Positions 47,901 through 59,289 are shown, counted from the first letter of the stretch. The stretch is 64,000 bases of DNA from Plazaster borealis (GCA_021014325.1 CM037472.1:5456001-5520000), one strand, 5' to 3'. Program-made: numbers and translations. Notes: generated by a model not told the origin, from the sequence alone.

Positions 47901-49799
47901 GTTAGCTGATACCAGTTTGCCTGTGGCCAGCCCATTTTGTCCAGCCAGTAGTCCTACTTTTGCTTTGCCTAACCTAGATAGGAGCATTCAAGAGCGGGCT
48001 GTATTCATGACTCGTTACACTGACTCCATTTCAGGCAGCCATGTCAACAGCGACCTGGTTTCAGTCTTGCACAGACCCAGTTCGTGACTACGCTGATCTA
48101 CTTTTAGCCCCGCTGACCTCATAATAGAAAATCAACCAGATCAGATGCGCCCTCGATGCTCCAATTAGCTTGAAAATAGAGCTTGCGCCACGGCTCCTAG
48201 GGGGTGGGTCTCCACAAACGGATCTCGTCGCAGAGTGAAATAAAAAAAGCCATTGTCATTTCCCCTCGCTCATTCCAGCCGAAACTTGCCTTAAATAAAA
48301 AGAATTATACATCTGGCTCCTGTTGCATACACAGTTATAGTGCAAAGATCAGTTTTGTTTACAGAGGGAAAACAAAAATCAGAATAACAATCCCTATTTT
48401 TGAGGATGGAACAACCCAAATTTGTGGTCAGCAGGAAAATCTCTAGATTCGGAGAATGAATTAAAATCATGAGGGTTGTCCAATGCCAGCACGGTTGGTG
48501 GAGACAAATGATTTCCATGCGGAGGGTGAGCTTTTGTCTGTGGGGGGCTTGTATTACACTCATACATTACCCCACATCATTAAATGGATGGAATTTGTGA
48601 TATAATTGAAGTGAAACGTCGCTCCCCAGCAGGAGGTCATAAGCCAAACACCCCTATGAATAAAGTGCAAAATCCCATTTGCTATGAGGTTTTTTAACCA
48701 TTGTAGGTGACCGCCCACTGTGCATTTTCCACACTGTATAATCCTGCGATTGGTATGCAAGGCAGTGTGTTGTATTAGTCACATGTAAATGATACTGCGG
48801 GCCTAGTCCATTTTTATCACCAGGGTAGGTTCGTGTTTTATTTCTCTAAACTAACCAGGCTATTGTGTCATGTTTTCATCAATTTGTTGAAATTTCAAGG
48901 TTACAGGGTGTGTTTAGTTTGGAAGGGAAATCCCATGGGTCAGGGTTTCATGTAGAAACTACCTCCATGGTTAGATGTAGACCCACTAGTACTCCAACAA
49001 TGAGCTTCGCCTCTTTTGATCCAACCCTCCAGCTGACCGATCCAATACAACATTATACAGTGAACTCCAACCCAGTTTTCTATTCACTAACCTTTACACG
49101 CAAATCACGCCAACAACTAGTTTCAATTCACACCGTGTTCGTGCACGGAGTTAATAAATCCTGCCCGCCCCTCTCACACAATACAATGTCCTAAAGCAGA
49201 AGCATTTAGGTTGTTTTGTATTACATTGGAAGTGCGTTTTATTGACTGAGTGAATATTTAATCACTGCTCATTTGCATGTACGTCTGCAGATAGATTTTC
49301 CAATGCCAGGTTTTTTTTCCTTGACATTACACAAGACGGAATTCATCACATTTTAGAAAGGTGGTTTTTCCATCGTCATCAGCACCCAGGTTCCGCCGTT
49401 GTTGTTGCCAATTGTACAATAAATTACATTATCTATGGAAACTATATGCATGCACATGTCATTCTGAAATCAGTTGTTGTGTTTTGTTGTTTGTTTTTCT
49501 ATTGAGGATCCTTGTTTTTGCAAACAAACCCTCACCTTTTCATGCGGCTATATTATTGTTGGAATTTTCTGGCCCTCCAAACCCGCCTTTTTTGTATTAT
49601 CTGTTGATTCTGAGAATCTTCCCTAGTCATAATCAAATAGACTTCTAAGAAAGTGCAGTCACAGAGATTTGTAACTCAAATATATCGTTGACTTGGATAA
49701 GCATGTGATCTCTGGCTATACGGCAGTTACAGTTTGAATGGCTTCTGACTGGTACCCCTGAACAAAGATTTTGATAAACACGAAGACTGTCAACATTAG
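44964..49799. other. 4.8-kb unique block, no gene recognised
   Basis: Almost free of the repeat families found elsewhere. Mixed composition with homopolymer T and C tracts, GAGAGAGAGAGAG near 45345, and several moderately GC-rich patches (46100-46560, 48000-48290). Open frames are short and unrecognised on both strands. Absence of repeats over this length is compatible with selected regulatory DNA. Confidence 0.4.
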
Positions 49800-49945
49800 G
49801 GCTGGATGGCTCAGTTGGTAGAGCGCTGTCACTTTACTCCGGAGGTCGCAGGTTCAAGTCCCGCTCTGGTCAATTTTTCTTCGTTCAACCCAAAATTGAT
49901 TTAAAATTTACCCAATCAGTTTCCCTTGTGGTTTATTACTTGATA
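49800..49945 (+). mobile_element. SINE family 4, full length
   Basis: GGCTGGATGGCTCAGTTGGTAG (A box), GGTCGCAGGTTCAAGTCC (B box), AATTTTTCTTCGTTCAACCC and CAGTTTCCCTTGTGGTTTAT. It begins as a 73-base tRNA-like unit, but the anticodon arm does not pair (TGTCA versus CCGGA), so it is a SINE and not a tRNA gene. Confidence 0.85.
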
Positions 49946-50044
49946 CCAAATGTATTGGTTTAAAATTGTCCTATTAATTTTCATTATAATTTCCATAAAA
50001 TAAAAATTAATTTAGATTTTTTTGTTTTCTCCTTTTGATAATAT

Positions 50045-50449
50045 TAATAATAGTGGCTTCTTATATAGCGCTTAAATCCGTCACTCAGTTGCGCTCCAAC
50101 ATTCGTTAATTTTTCTGCAAAGTACGTGGAGCTACGTTTTGAAGTATGAGACCTTTTTCCTTTACATAGCACCATGTAATGGTTTACAAGGTGGTGTGGC
50201 GCAATATGCTGCCGATCAAACCAGGAACACCGGGGCGAACCCCATCTCTTTATGATAAGTGCACTTGGTTCTTTTACGTGCATTAAACCAAACACAGAAC
50301 CTATGGCTTTACGTCCCATCCGAAGGACGCAGCAATAATGGTTAAGTGTCTTGCTTAAGTGTCATGACCGGGACTCGAACCTACATTCTGCTGATCAGAA
50401 ACACCAGAGCTTGAGTCCGGTGTTCTTATCCGCTCGGCCATGAGTCACA
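50045..50449 (-). mobile_element. SINE family 1, antisense, full length
   Basis: Minus strand: GTGACTCATGGCCGAGCGGA (A box), ATGTAGGTTCGAGTCCCGGT (B box), GGTTCGCCCCGGTGTTCCTG, and an end with AGCGCTATATAAGAAGCCAC and an ATT-rich tail. Confidence 0.88.
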
Positions 50450-51561
50450 GTCATAAATGTATTCGTATTAGCAGCTGGACCCAATGCACTGTATGAAATA
50501 AACTCATTTAATGTTGAGACATTAGAGCTAGACACAAAAATGCCGTTTATGGACCCCCTACAGATGTCTATTGATTATGAATTTCATTTTAGAGATATTT
50601 CAAATTTCATGAATATTGTCTTCCCACATCTGGATTTTTTTTCCATAGCAATGTTAAATTTTCTTTACTGTATTGTTACAATGGGAGAGCTTTACATCCT
50701 GCATAAATCTACATGAGTTGAATTTAAAATTGAGTTGGGAAAACATGTCAAATTTTCCTGAATCTTTGGCTTTGATACATTGTTTTGGGGTTTTGGGGTT
50801 TTTTTTATTATGAGAGATCGCCTAACATCACAAGGCCGGACGGCCACTTCAAGGTGAGGGCTACACTTAACCGATTTGGGCTGTCAACCCAAATTAACTG
50901 TCCACCAGGGGCACATTGCCACCTACTCCTGGGGCTGAAACACGGTTACCCCCTTGGCTGCACCATGATAAAAGTCTATTGCAAACTTACACGCAGTGAA
51001 GCTGTGATATTGGCCAAAGCATTTCTGCACCAATGGCCAAAGTGAGTGAGGCAGCCACTATGGACCATGAAGGTCGAAACTGGCCGAGATGAGTCAGAGG
51101 AAAGTTTAGACTAGTGGCAAGTCTAGTAACAGCTATCCCAGCTGAGACAACGTTGACACTCCTAAAAGCTATTTTCATGGAACCTGTCCGTTGTCACACA
51201 GTGTAAAAATAGAACGCACTTGGCACACATGTTTACAATCTCAGGAAAATAACAATATTGACAACAACACACTGCACTCCTCCAACCATGTGTTCTAACT
51301 CATTGTTATGGTTCTGAAATCTTGGGTTTACCAAGCCTACAATCCCGGCCAAAATGCTTGGGCCATTAGAACTAAACATACCCTCCCCCGTTCCCCCGCT
51401 CCCCCGCTCAATGTTGTTAGGAGCGCAGACCGCGCAATGAGAGCCAACATTGAATGGGGGCGGGGGCCCAACGAGATAGGGCGGGATTGTCTGAAATTTT
51501 TGATTCTGAAAAAATATATAAAAATAATCCAACATAAAAAAGAAAGGCTCTAAAAAAATTA
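50450..51561. other. Spacer, no gene recognised
   Basis: Contains an imperfect inverted repeat near 51395-51470 (CCCCCGCTCAATGTTG against CAACATTGAATGGGGGCGGG) with C-rich arms. No exon. Confidence 0.4.
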
Positions 51562-52199
51562 AAGTCACCTGGAAATATTGTTTTATATTTTTTTATATAA
51601 GAGTATATGTATATTAACAATAAAACAACTTTTTGAGTAATTGTTTGTCACGATTTATATGTTTAAAAAATAGATAAAGTTGTTTGGGGGTGACTCCGCC
51701 GATCCCTTTTTGTGACGTCAATCGAGGCAGACTTCGCCGCGATCGAACATCGACCCCCTCGAACTTGCCTGCATTTACGTTGTATACACACGTTGTATTT
51801 ACGTTGTATACACGTGTTCTTGTTATGATCTTCCTTTTTTTAAGACATAGAAACGTGCATGGGACATTTCGGGACCGTTGAAAAACCTTGTATAAACGTC
51901 GACTGTACACTGTCTTAGGATTGCATTGGGTGACGTCCGAATACGAAAACGCATCATACTGATCAGGTACCCAGATGTAATGTACAGGGCCAGACTACAC
52001 ATTTTCTCTTCAAATATCCTGCGCCTCAATTGACGTCACGAACAGCGCCATGTAAACGGGGGCCTATTCTTTAATTTTTAATTAAAATAAAAACACAATT
52101 TTTTAACCTTAGTTAATTGTTTATTCACATTCCACTCATAAAAATGTATATATTAACGACAAAGTTTTATTTTGACAAAATACCACTGCCAGGTGCCTT
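51562..52199 (+). mobile_element. TA-flanked element M with CpG/CRE-rich core
   Basis: Ends AAGTCACCTGGAAAT and the complement of AAGGCACCTGGCAGT, TA on both sides (51560-51561, 52200-52201). AT-rich arms (TATATGTATATTAACAATAA, right AATGTATATATTAACGACAA) enclose a CpG-rich core at about 51690-52060 with GTGACGTCAAT (51714), GGTGACGTCCG (51930) and TTGACGTCACG (52032). The ends resemble families A, B and N. Confidence 0.75.
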
Positions 52200-52345
52200 T
52201 AAGAATGTGCACACACAGTGAACATTCATTGCTTGCAGAGTAGGGCGAAAACAAAATAAATTAAAAAAAGGCTTTTTGTTGCGGGTGCCCAACAAGATAT
52301 GGCCGGGTTTGTAGCACTAACAGTCCACTATAGCAACAGAGCTGC

Positions 52346-52530
52346 CAACTCTCCCTGATTCTGCTGAGAGTTGACTGAAAATAAACCAATCTTTCCATGT
52401 TCTGATGAACAAATTTGCAAAACTCCCTGATTATGGAAACTTTGTCCCTATATTATGTTGAATGTAATTCTTAATATCACCCTGATTGTTGCCCCAAATC
52501 TCCCTGATTGCAAGCTACAAATGTTGGCAG
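52346..52530 (+). repeat. Dispersed repeat L, copy 2
   Basis: Matches 3839-4032: ACTCTCCCTGATT, TTCCATGTTCTGATGAAC, CTCCCTGATTATGGAAACTT, AAATCTCCCTGATTGCAAGC. As with copy 1, a TA-flanked MITE follows it. Confidence 0.72.
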
Positions 52531-52566
52531 CTCAATGGCAATCCCACAACTTGCATCTTTCTTTCC

Positions 52567-53527
52567 CGGCCTGGCTCACTAAATGACACATTCAACCTTG
52601 CCCTTCTCATAGAGAAATCAATTCTCTATGCCCTTCCACAGTTCTAATGATTCTTTGAATCGGGACCACGGCCAAAAACAAATCAACTTAAATTTAACCC
52701 ACTATCATTCAGTATCAGGCCTAGCACTAACACTATGGTGAGCCCACGACTTAAAGGGTCTGTATACGTTTGGAAATTGTCAAAGACCAGTGTTCTCACT
52801 TGGTGTATCCCAGCATATGCATAAAATAACAAGCCTGTGAAAATTTGGGCTCAATTGGTCATCGAAGTTGCAAGAAATGATGAAAGAAAAAACACCCTTG
52901 TTGTACAAATTTGTGTGCTTTCAGATAGGAATAAAAACTTCTTGCAAGAATGGCCGCCCGACACATTTTTTAAGACAACCAGCCGGGCTATTTTTCAAGA
53001 TGGTTGCCAGCTTTTTTCAAAATGGCCGCCACTTGGACTCAGGAAATGACACATTGGCTTCTTATGGGCAAGATGAAACAGAAAATTAGTCAAAAATAAC
53101 GAGATCGATAAAATTTATCAGGTTTTTCTTCGTAAAAAAAAACAACCCCAAAACAGGTGGCCTCTAAAAAGGAAGCGGGCGGGGACGCTATAAGTATGAT
53201 TTTGTTTTATTTGTTCACCTTATTCTTCCTGCGTGGACATAACCACTCCAGATTTTCAGCCAAATCTCAAAAAACCCTACCACCTTTTGAACTGAGATGT
53301 TCACAGGTTAGTTGTATTGTGTATGTTTTTACATTTATATAGGATTAAAACAATCAAACAGTTCCAAAAACCAAAGGTATACTTTGCCTTTAAATCCTCC
53401 TTTGCCAGCCTGGCTCACAGAACGACCTTGCCCCTTGCACATTCAACCTTGCCCTTCCAGTTCCACAGTTTTTATGATTCTTTGAATCGGGACCTCAGCC
53501 AAAAGCGTATTGACTTAAATTTACGCC
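52567..53527 (+). repeat. Direct duplication flanking the chimeric MITE
   Basis: 52567-52700 and 53407-53527 share CCTGGCTCAC, ACATTCAACCTTGCCCTTC, ATGATTCTTTGAATCGGGAC and AAATTTA in order. Between them lies the element starting at 52754. As at 19421-20041, the duplicated length far exceeds a transposition footprint. Confidence 0.82.
52754..53391 (+). mobile_element. Chimeric TA-flanked MITE (family B end, family A interior)
   Basis: The first 18 bp (AAGGGTCTGTATACGTTT) are the family B terminus, then GGAAATTGTCAAAGACCAGT onward is family A up to TTTCAGATAGGAATAAAAAC. After that comes foreign sequence rich in ATGGCCGCC (52948-53035), and a degenerate right end (ACCAAAGGTATACTTTGCCTT) followed by TA at about 53391. 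The right boundary is less certain than the left. Confidence 0.65.
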
Positions 53528-53970
53528 CCCCCCCCCCCCATCAGGCATATTGTTTGAAATAGATTTCTGGATAAATTCGTCCAACCCTTTATCATTGAGA
53601 CAATCCACAAACCAAAAAATGAAGCAATTTAATGAAACGTTATTAAAAATTGACTTATAGATGCTATGGTTGACATATTGATAGGTTTGTAGGGATCCTC
53701 AATAGGCAGCGGGCTGATCTACTGCATTATAGGGGTGTGATGCAATTGCCTGGTGGATCCCCATGGATGTCAGTCAGTAGTTTGCTATATTAAGTCTTAG
53801 TCCATTAATAGAAAAGGTTTGATATACCTACAACCTTGTTTGTTGTGTGGGGGGGGGGATAATTCCAAGTAGTGTGCGTGCAATCGATTTGCGTGCAACC
53901 AATGTGCGTGCCACAATGAATGCCACCATATTTATTAAAGTAACTGGACTAATTATGTCTAATTGCATGG

Positions 53971-54125
53971 CAGGGCTCGAATTGGGGTAAAGACCTCATA
54001 TGACCCCATGGCTTGTAGTAGCTCAAAATATTGAATGGACCAGAATGTTGTTCACAAGACCAGAAAATGCCTACACAGTTTAACAATTGAACTGTTTGAA
54101 ATCGAAAAACCACTAAGAGAAGATT
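53971..54125 (+). mobile_element. Element G, 5' fragment
   Basis: CAGGGCTCGAATTGGGG, CTTGTAGTAGCTCAAAATAT, ACAAGACCAGAAAATGCC, ACTAAGAGAAGATTTA. Right part absent; a family B MITE follows about 130 bp later. Confidence 0.72.
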
Positions 54126-54258
54126 TAAATCTCAATTGTATTAACAAAAAACACTATGGCAATATATTTCAGTGTGGTCAGAAGTAGATGTTGATTTAAG
54201 AAGGTAATTTCTGCATCAGAATACGTGTTTTTCAATGGCAAGAATGCTTCATTTTTTA

Positions 54259-54658
54259 AAGGGATTGTATACGTTGGGTAATTGGAACCCACTGTTTGTT
54301 TCAATCCTATATATTAGTTGTAGATATATACCATAAAACTAACATGTGGAAATTTCATTTCAAAAGGTGGTAGCGTTTTTGAATTATTGCCGTAAGTCTT
54401 GATTGGTTATGTCCACACAGGAAGAACAATCTGCAATTGGAATACACAATCGTAACGTTTCTCAGATTCAAATTTTTGGGGGGATAAAAAGTGATATCTT
54501 TTTCAATAACCGCAGTGCTTAGTACTGCGGTTATGGAAAAAGATATCACTCTACTTTCTCAAAATGCATTATACTACCCAAAGCTGCTGTACTTCTTACC
54601 AAGTAAGTTTTTATTGCCATTAATTTTCAGAGTCATTACTAAACGTATACAGACCCTT
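54259..54658 (+). mobile_element. TA-flanked MITE, family B copy 3, with internal inverted duplication
   Basis: Ends AAGGGATTGTATACGTTGGG and CTAAACGTATACAGACCCTT, flanked by TA. At 54491-54549 the phrase GTGATATCTTTTTCAATAAC plus CGCAGT is followed by its inverted copy ACTGCGGTTATGGAAAAAG plus ATATCAC, an extra hairpin absent from copies 1 and 2. Confidence 0.9.
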
Positions 54659-55128
54659 TAAATCCCATGGCATGCTCCTCTGCGTTTCAGGTGTATTATG
54701 TACTTTGAACAGCAGCTACACGCGCTTATCACAAGCCCATTTATCTGCTACAAAGTGCAGTGTGTTTGAACTCACTCTTATCACTTTGACAACGGGGCAA
54801 ATAAACAACTGATAATTCACATTACTACTGTAGGATTTACTGATATCATGGTGATAGCCAAAGGGGCGTCTGGGTGGCCTATGAACATGGGTTTCTTTTT
54901 GACTCACTGTTTTCAATAGACTGTGCAAGTCTCGTGTGTATTCGAACATTGGGACCCGTTAAAGCGCGTGAGTTTGTTTCCTTTACGCGTTAAAGCATCG
55001 TACGTGGGACCAAAGTGGTCCCAAAAACGTTCGAATACGCGCGAGACTTGCACGGTCTATTGATACACCTATATTGTAAATGGGATCATGGTGGCATGGG
55101 TGGCTAGTGCGTAAACTGCTGGCCTCTC
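54659..55128. other. Spacer, with inverted repeat 54920-55065
   Basis: AATAGACTGTGCAAGTCTCG, TGTATTCGAAC, TTAAAGCGCG at about 54915-54970 is complementary to CGCGTTAAAGCATCG, GTTCGAATACGCGCGAGACT, TGCACGGTCTATTGATA at about 54985-55065. An approximately 145-bp inverted-repeat element. No gene. Confidence 0.7.
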
Positions 55129-55472
55129 CAGGGCTCGAAGTTGGGGGGGGGGAAATCCACAAGACCACTGGAATCTTTACTGGACCAGGATTTTATTTAC
55201 AAGACCAGAATCAAAAATGAGAAGAGACTAGAATCAAAATGAGAACACAGTTTTATCATCTAAACTGTTTTATTTGAACAAACACTAAGAGACAAGAGAA
55301 GATTTATCTCTTCTGTTTTATGGGTGATACTCAACATTTGAACATCATTCTTTTGAGACAAAGATGTTGAATTGAAAAAAAAACCAAGACTACTGGACTT
55401 GTCCTGTCTTGAGTTTACTGGCCCGACTCTGAAATCACTGGCCTCGTGGTCCAGTGTTAAATTCAATCCCTG
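55129..55472 (+). mobile_element. Element G, full-length copy
   Basis: CAGGGCTCGAAGTTGGGG at the left and TTAAATTCAATCCCTG at the right. Interior AATCCACAAGACCACTGG, ACAAGACCAGAATCAAAA, GAGAAGATTTATCTCTTC, CTTGAGTTTACTGGCCCG, matching 5704-6113. Confidence 0.8.
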
Positions 55473-56763
55473 CTCTCACCCACTGTGGCCCTGGTTCGAT
55501 TCCCGGCTAGGGACGTGTGGGTAGAGTTGTGCAAGGGTTGTGTCCTGTGTCTTGAGGGTTTTTCTTCGGGCCCTCCGGTTTTCCTCCCTCCAAAAAAATG
55601 AAACACTTCCGATATCTGGCTGTTCTCCGTGGTCAAGGGCGCTCTTGCATGCCTGTGGCTCGAACACGCTGTAGCCGTGTCCTTCGCAATTCAGCTTCTC
55701 AGCTGTGAGTAAGGATGATTAGCCTCCCAAATGATCATTATCATTACCGTAGTACATGTACATACAGGGATAGTGTAAACATCCCATTTATATAATTATT
55801 GTAATTTATATTTATACAAATGAGCAATTTGGACTCTTGATTTCACATTTTGATAGCTCATCTGGATGCACTTTTTCTCAATTTATAGCCATTTTGGGTG
55901 TCCTTGTTTGAGGATTTATTAACAAATTCTGCATAATTATTTCGATTTAACGATTTTAATGACTACTAGGTGTACTTTCTACGTTATTGCTTCACTCACG
56001 TGCGTCTCTGCTGCGAGCTCAAAGTTTTCGCTACTTCCAGCTCCAAAGCTGTGTGTAATTTTACCAAAAACCACCCATTTCAATGCTCAAAAAGCATTTC
56101 TCATGACAGAAATTTTTAATTCTGAGAATACCTTAGTCTTTGAAGAACATATGTAAAAGCCTAGTTCAATTACTAAACTTTTCTTGCATAAACCATCAAA
56201 GCAAAACTAGTTCAATGCAATTCCTACTACAGGCTTCTGGTGATCGGTGGAGCCAGTTTGTGTGAAGTGGGCATGGCTTACAGTGGAATTGCGTCACACA
56301 TACGAACAAAATATTATTCCAAAGTATTATTTTAACAAATGAACTTCCTCTTTTAGAAGTATTTTCTTTACAAATTGATTGTACACGGTTATGATATATA
56401 GCTTGTGATTATAAACAAATCTATGATAAACTGTCCGTGGTACCTATTAAATTCTATTCATAAATACCCCAGACAGTTTCGCTATACCTATTGGTGGAGA
56501 GCACATCACGTGGGGGTGTTTAAACGGATGATAAAGCACGGCCAAGAGTGTTTATAACAGGCAGGCTCCGCAAATTTACTTACGCGGAACGCAATATATG
56601 GCTATAGTTCCTGCGCATAGCCTATTCTTTTTGTACACGCACGTACACACAACCCAACGCGCACAAAACAGAATTTTACGAAAGTTTTTGAAAATGTACA
56701 AACTTCGATGTCAGAGATTGTCTTTTTACCACCGATTTTCCTTATTCTTTCACTTTTTAACAA
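55473..56763. other. Spacer, no gene recognised
   Basis: A possible tRNA-SINE remnant lies near 55086-55510 (CTAGTGCGTAAACTGC and GGTTCGATTCCCGGCTAGGG), apparently interrupted by element G. Otherwise unique, with a CpG-rich patch at 56500-56660. Confidence 0.4.
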
Positions 56764-56944
56764 AAAGGCATTTATGAATGGGAATAAATGAGTAGTGACT
56801 CGTTCTTAAACGGCCGTTTAAAACCTTGCAGGGTCGTGGCCGTGCGATAAAGGCCCGAGCCGAAGGCGAGGGCCTCACTGCGGCCACTCCTGCCGGTTTT
56901 AAACGGCCGTTTAAGAACTCGTCGCCACTCTTTTATTCCCTTAA
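56764..56944 (+). mobile_element. Inverted-repeat element F, copy 2
   Basis: GAATGGGAATAAATGAGTAG with TTCTTAAACGGCCGTTTAAA at the left; GGTTTTAAACGGCCGTTTAA and CACTCTTTTATTCCCTTAA at the right. The palindrome TTTAAACGGCCGTTTAA appears intact in both arms, whereas in copy 1 it has decayed to TAAATGGCC. Confidence 0.86.
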
Positions 56945-58490
56945 TGAAAGTCACCAGGAGAGCTGTGGAGGCCTTGATATGAAGGGGCATGGGCAGGGGG
57001 CAATGTTATGAGAATGCGACCTTGGATGGATTATCAAATATTTAAATTCACCATAATATATTATATATTCAAAAGCTCTCTTGAAGTACAGTGCAACCCT
57101 CTGTGTTAAAGGCTGTGATAGTCCACCCACCAAAAGAGCATCATGTAATAAGATCAAGTTGACTCGGCATTCTGTGAGCTTACCAAATACAGTGTATCTT
57201 GCTGTAGTGTGGTGGTAAATGCCCTTTCCCCAATACAGAGAGTGTAGATAATTAAATTAATGAGTCCAATCAATAGCTAAATGACAGCCATAAAGAGAAG
57301 CTGTTATTGTTGGACCATTGTCGTCAAACATTAACAGTGGCGCCACGTCCAGATTAGGCTGACGTTCATACCCGGCGTTTCTGCCCGTGTACAATTTTTG
57401 ATTGCATTATATGGATGCGTGGCTGTCTCCCCCTCCCTGCTATGTGCCCTGTGTCAGGGTGTGTGTGTGGGGGGTGTCTGTCTGTGTGTGGCTGCGGCAA
57501 TCCGAGCGTAGGTGTTAGGGACTGAATGCAATTTGTGATAATTATCCCTTGTAAACAGATGAGATCTTTGCTCATCAATTAGTGCCAGATGACCTGTGTT
57601 AGAGTGCACACCCCCCAGACCCTGCTCTCAAGGAAGCTCTCACTGTGTACTTGAAACAATAGACAACTGTGCACTTTCCACCACTTGTGAAGTGCATTTG
57701 CCCCCCATGAAAGTACAGGCGCCAGAGACAACACAAAGTGCTTAGCACCATGTCAAAGTACTGCCTCTATGTCAAAGTACTCTGTGGTAGTTACGTTACA
57801 TGGACATAACGTCTGAACCTTGTATCATCCCCGGTTTTAGGGGTGAAAGAACTCTTCCTATACAAAGCCCCCCCTTGAGTACCAACAACAAATGAGATAA
57901 TACTAGATCTCCTCATCCTAAATCCTAAAATAGCCAAGATGAGTATAATGGCAACGCCTCCTTCCCCATTCATCACCGGCCATCACCGATTGTGCTCTCT
58001 ATCCAGAGTTACTTTGACTAGCCTGTGTATGACTGCTAAAAGCTACTTCCATCTATAGATTTCTATAAAAGGTGTCATCATCTATATGTGTCTTGGGTTT
58101 CTTTATCGGTGTGGATTCGTTGTCATCATTCAATGAACCGCAGAATTGGGGGGGGGGGACACAAGAGTCACTAAAGATGCAGTCAGTATTGATTTAATTA
58201 TAGGAGTAACTTCCTATGCGCTGGAGTGGTGGATACACTCAGATAATGATTCAATAAAGCTCGTCTTGACACAAAGCTTGGCGACTACCGGTTAGCAATT
58301 TTCCCTCCCTTTGTGATCTTTCTAAAATAGCAGTCTTTTGAAGAAGTGTGAGGATTAAGTGGAAATTGGCGACGGAGAAATGAATTTAACATGGTTAAAC
58401 TTTACTTATGTGTCGCTCAAATAAAAGTGCATTTCAAGATCTGAAATCTCTTAGAATCAATTTCCTCAAGTTCTTGGCTTGGCTGGTTTA
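56945..58490. other. Unique block, no gene recognised
   Basis: No repeat families. Mixed-composition patches around 57235-57620 (GTAGATAATTAAATTAATGA, GACGTTCATACCCGGCGTTT, GATAATTATCCCTTGTAAAC) and 57780-58090. TAATTA-type homeodomain motifs occur, but such motifs are frequent by chance. Confidence 0.35.
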
Positions 58491-58892
58491 AAGGTAGTGT
58501 CATAGATTGTTTTTTTGTCAATGTAATGCTGATTTATAGGCCAAATTGTCTATCAAGATACAAATAAGTCGCCCGTGAAAGTTTGAGCTAAATACAGTGT
58601 CTACTTGTTGAGGAGACAGTAAAAGACTGTCACGGTATTTTCATCAAGAGCGTCAAACTCATCCACATTTAGCGAGGTGACGCGGGGTACCAACTGCATC
58701 TCCAGCCGCAGCATTTGCAAACGGACACCACGGAAACTTGAATCTCCAAAACTTACCTTTAGGTGGCATTTCAGACAAATTAATTTCACAGGATGCGTAC
58801 CACCATTACAATCTTTGTAACAAGGAGGCTTTTTTAATAGAAAGTGCACAATTTTTTTCCCCGGGTTCATTACCAAAGTATGACCCTACCTT
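58491..58892 (+). mobile_element. TA-flanked element N
   Basis: Ends AAGGTAGTGTCATAGATTG and AAAGTATGACCCTACCTT, inverted, with TA at 58489-58490 and 58893-58894. About 402 bp, with a moderately CpG-rich middle. Resembles A, B and M in length, TA flank and AAGG-start ends, but no second copy of its interior was seen here. Confidence 0.78.
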
Positions 58893-59289
58893 TAAGGTTG
58901 GGAACGTCCTTTATTCATTATGTGCTTTCTCATTTTGATGGCCAGCTGGCACGGGAATGTACTTCTAATAGATTGCCTCTAAGCCCCGCCAACCATCGCA
59001 AAACGTAAACATGATTGTTGTTCTAAAATGTGACCATCTCTTTTTAGGAAACGTTCACATGTTGGTTTGATCATGGTTGGATCTTGGAGGTAGAATCTAC
59101 CTTCATGGTTGGATGGTGTGTTTCTTGAAACAACAAGGGAGGATGTTCTTTCACACTAAAGTAACACATAGAAATTCAGTGCTTTTTATCATTATAAGAA
59201 AAAGTTACATGAATGTACATGTGAGATTATCCCAAATGATTAGTGCTCTAGTTCATGCGATGGGAGGGTGAGACGTTCGTCAGTGAGTT

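Noticed and set aside
49800..49872. tRNA gene
   Set aside because: A and B boxes are present, but the anticodon arm cannot pair and the sequence continues into the shared SINE tail. The same reasoning applies to all tRNA-like heads here.
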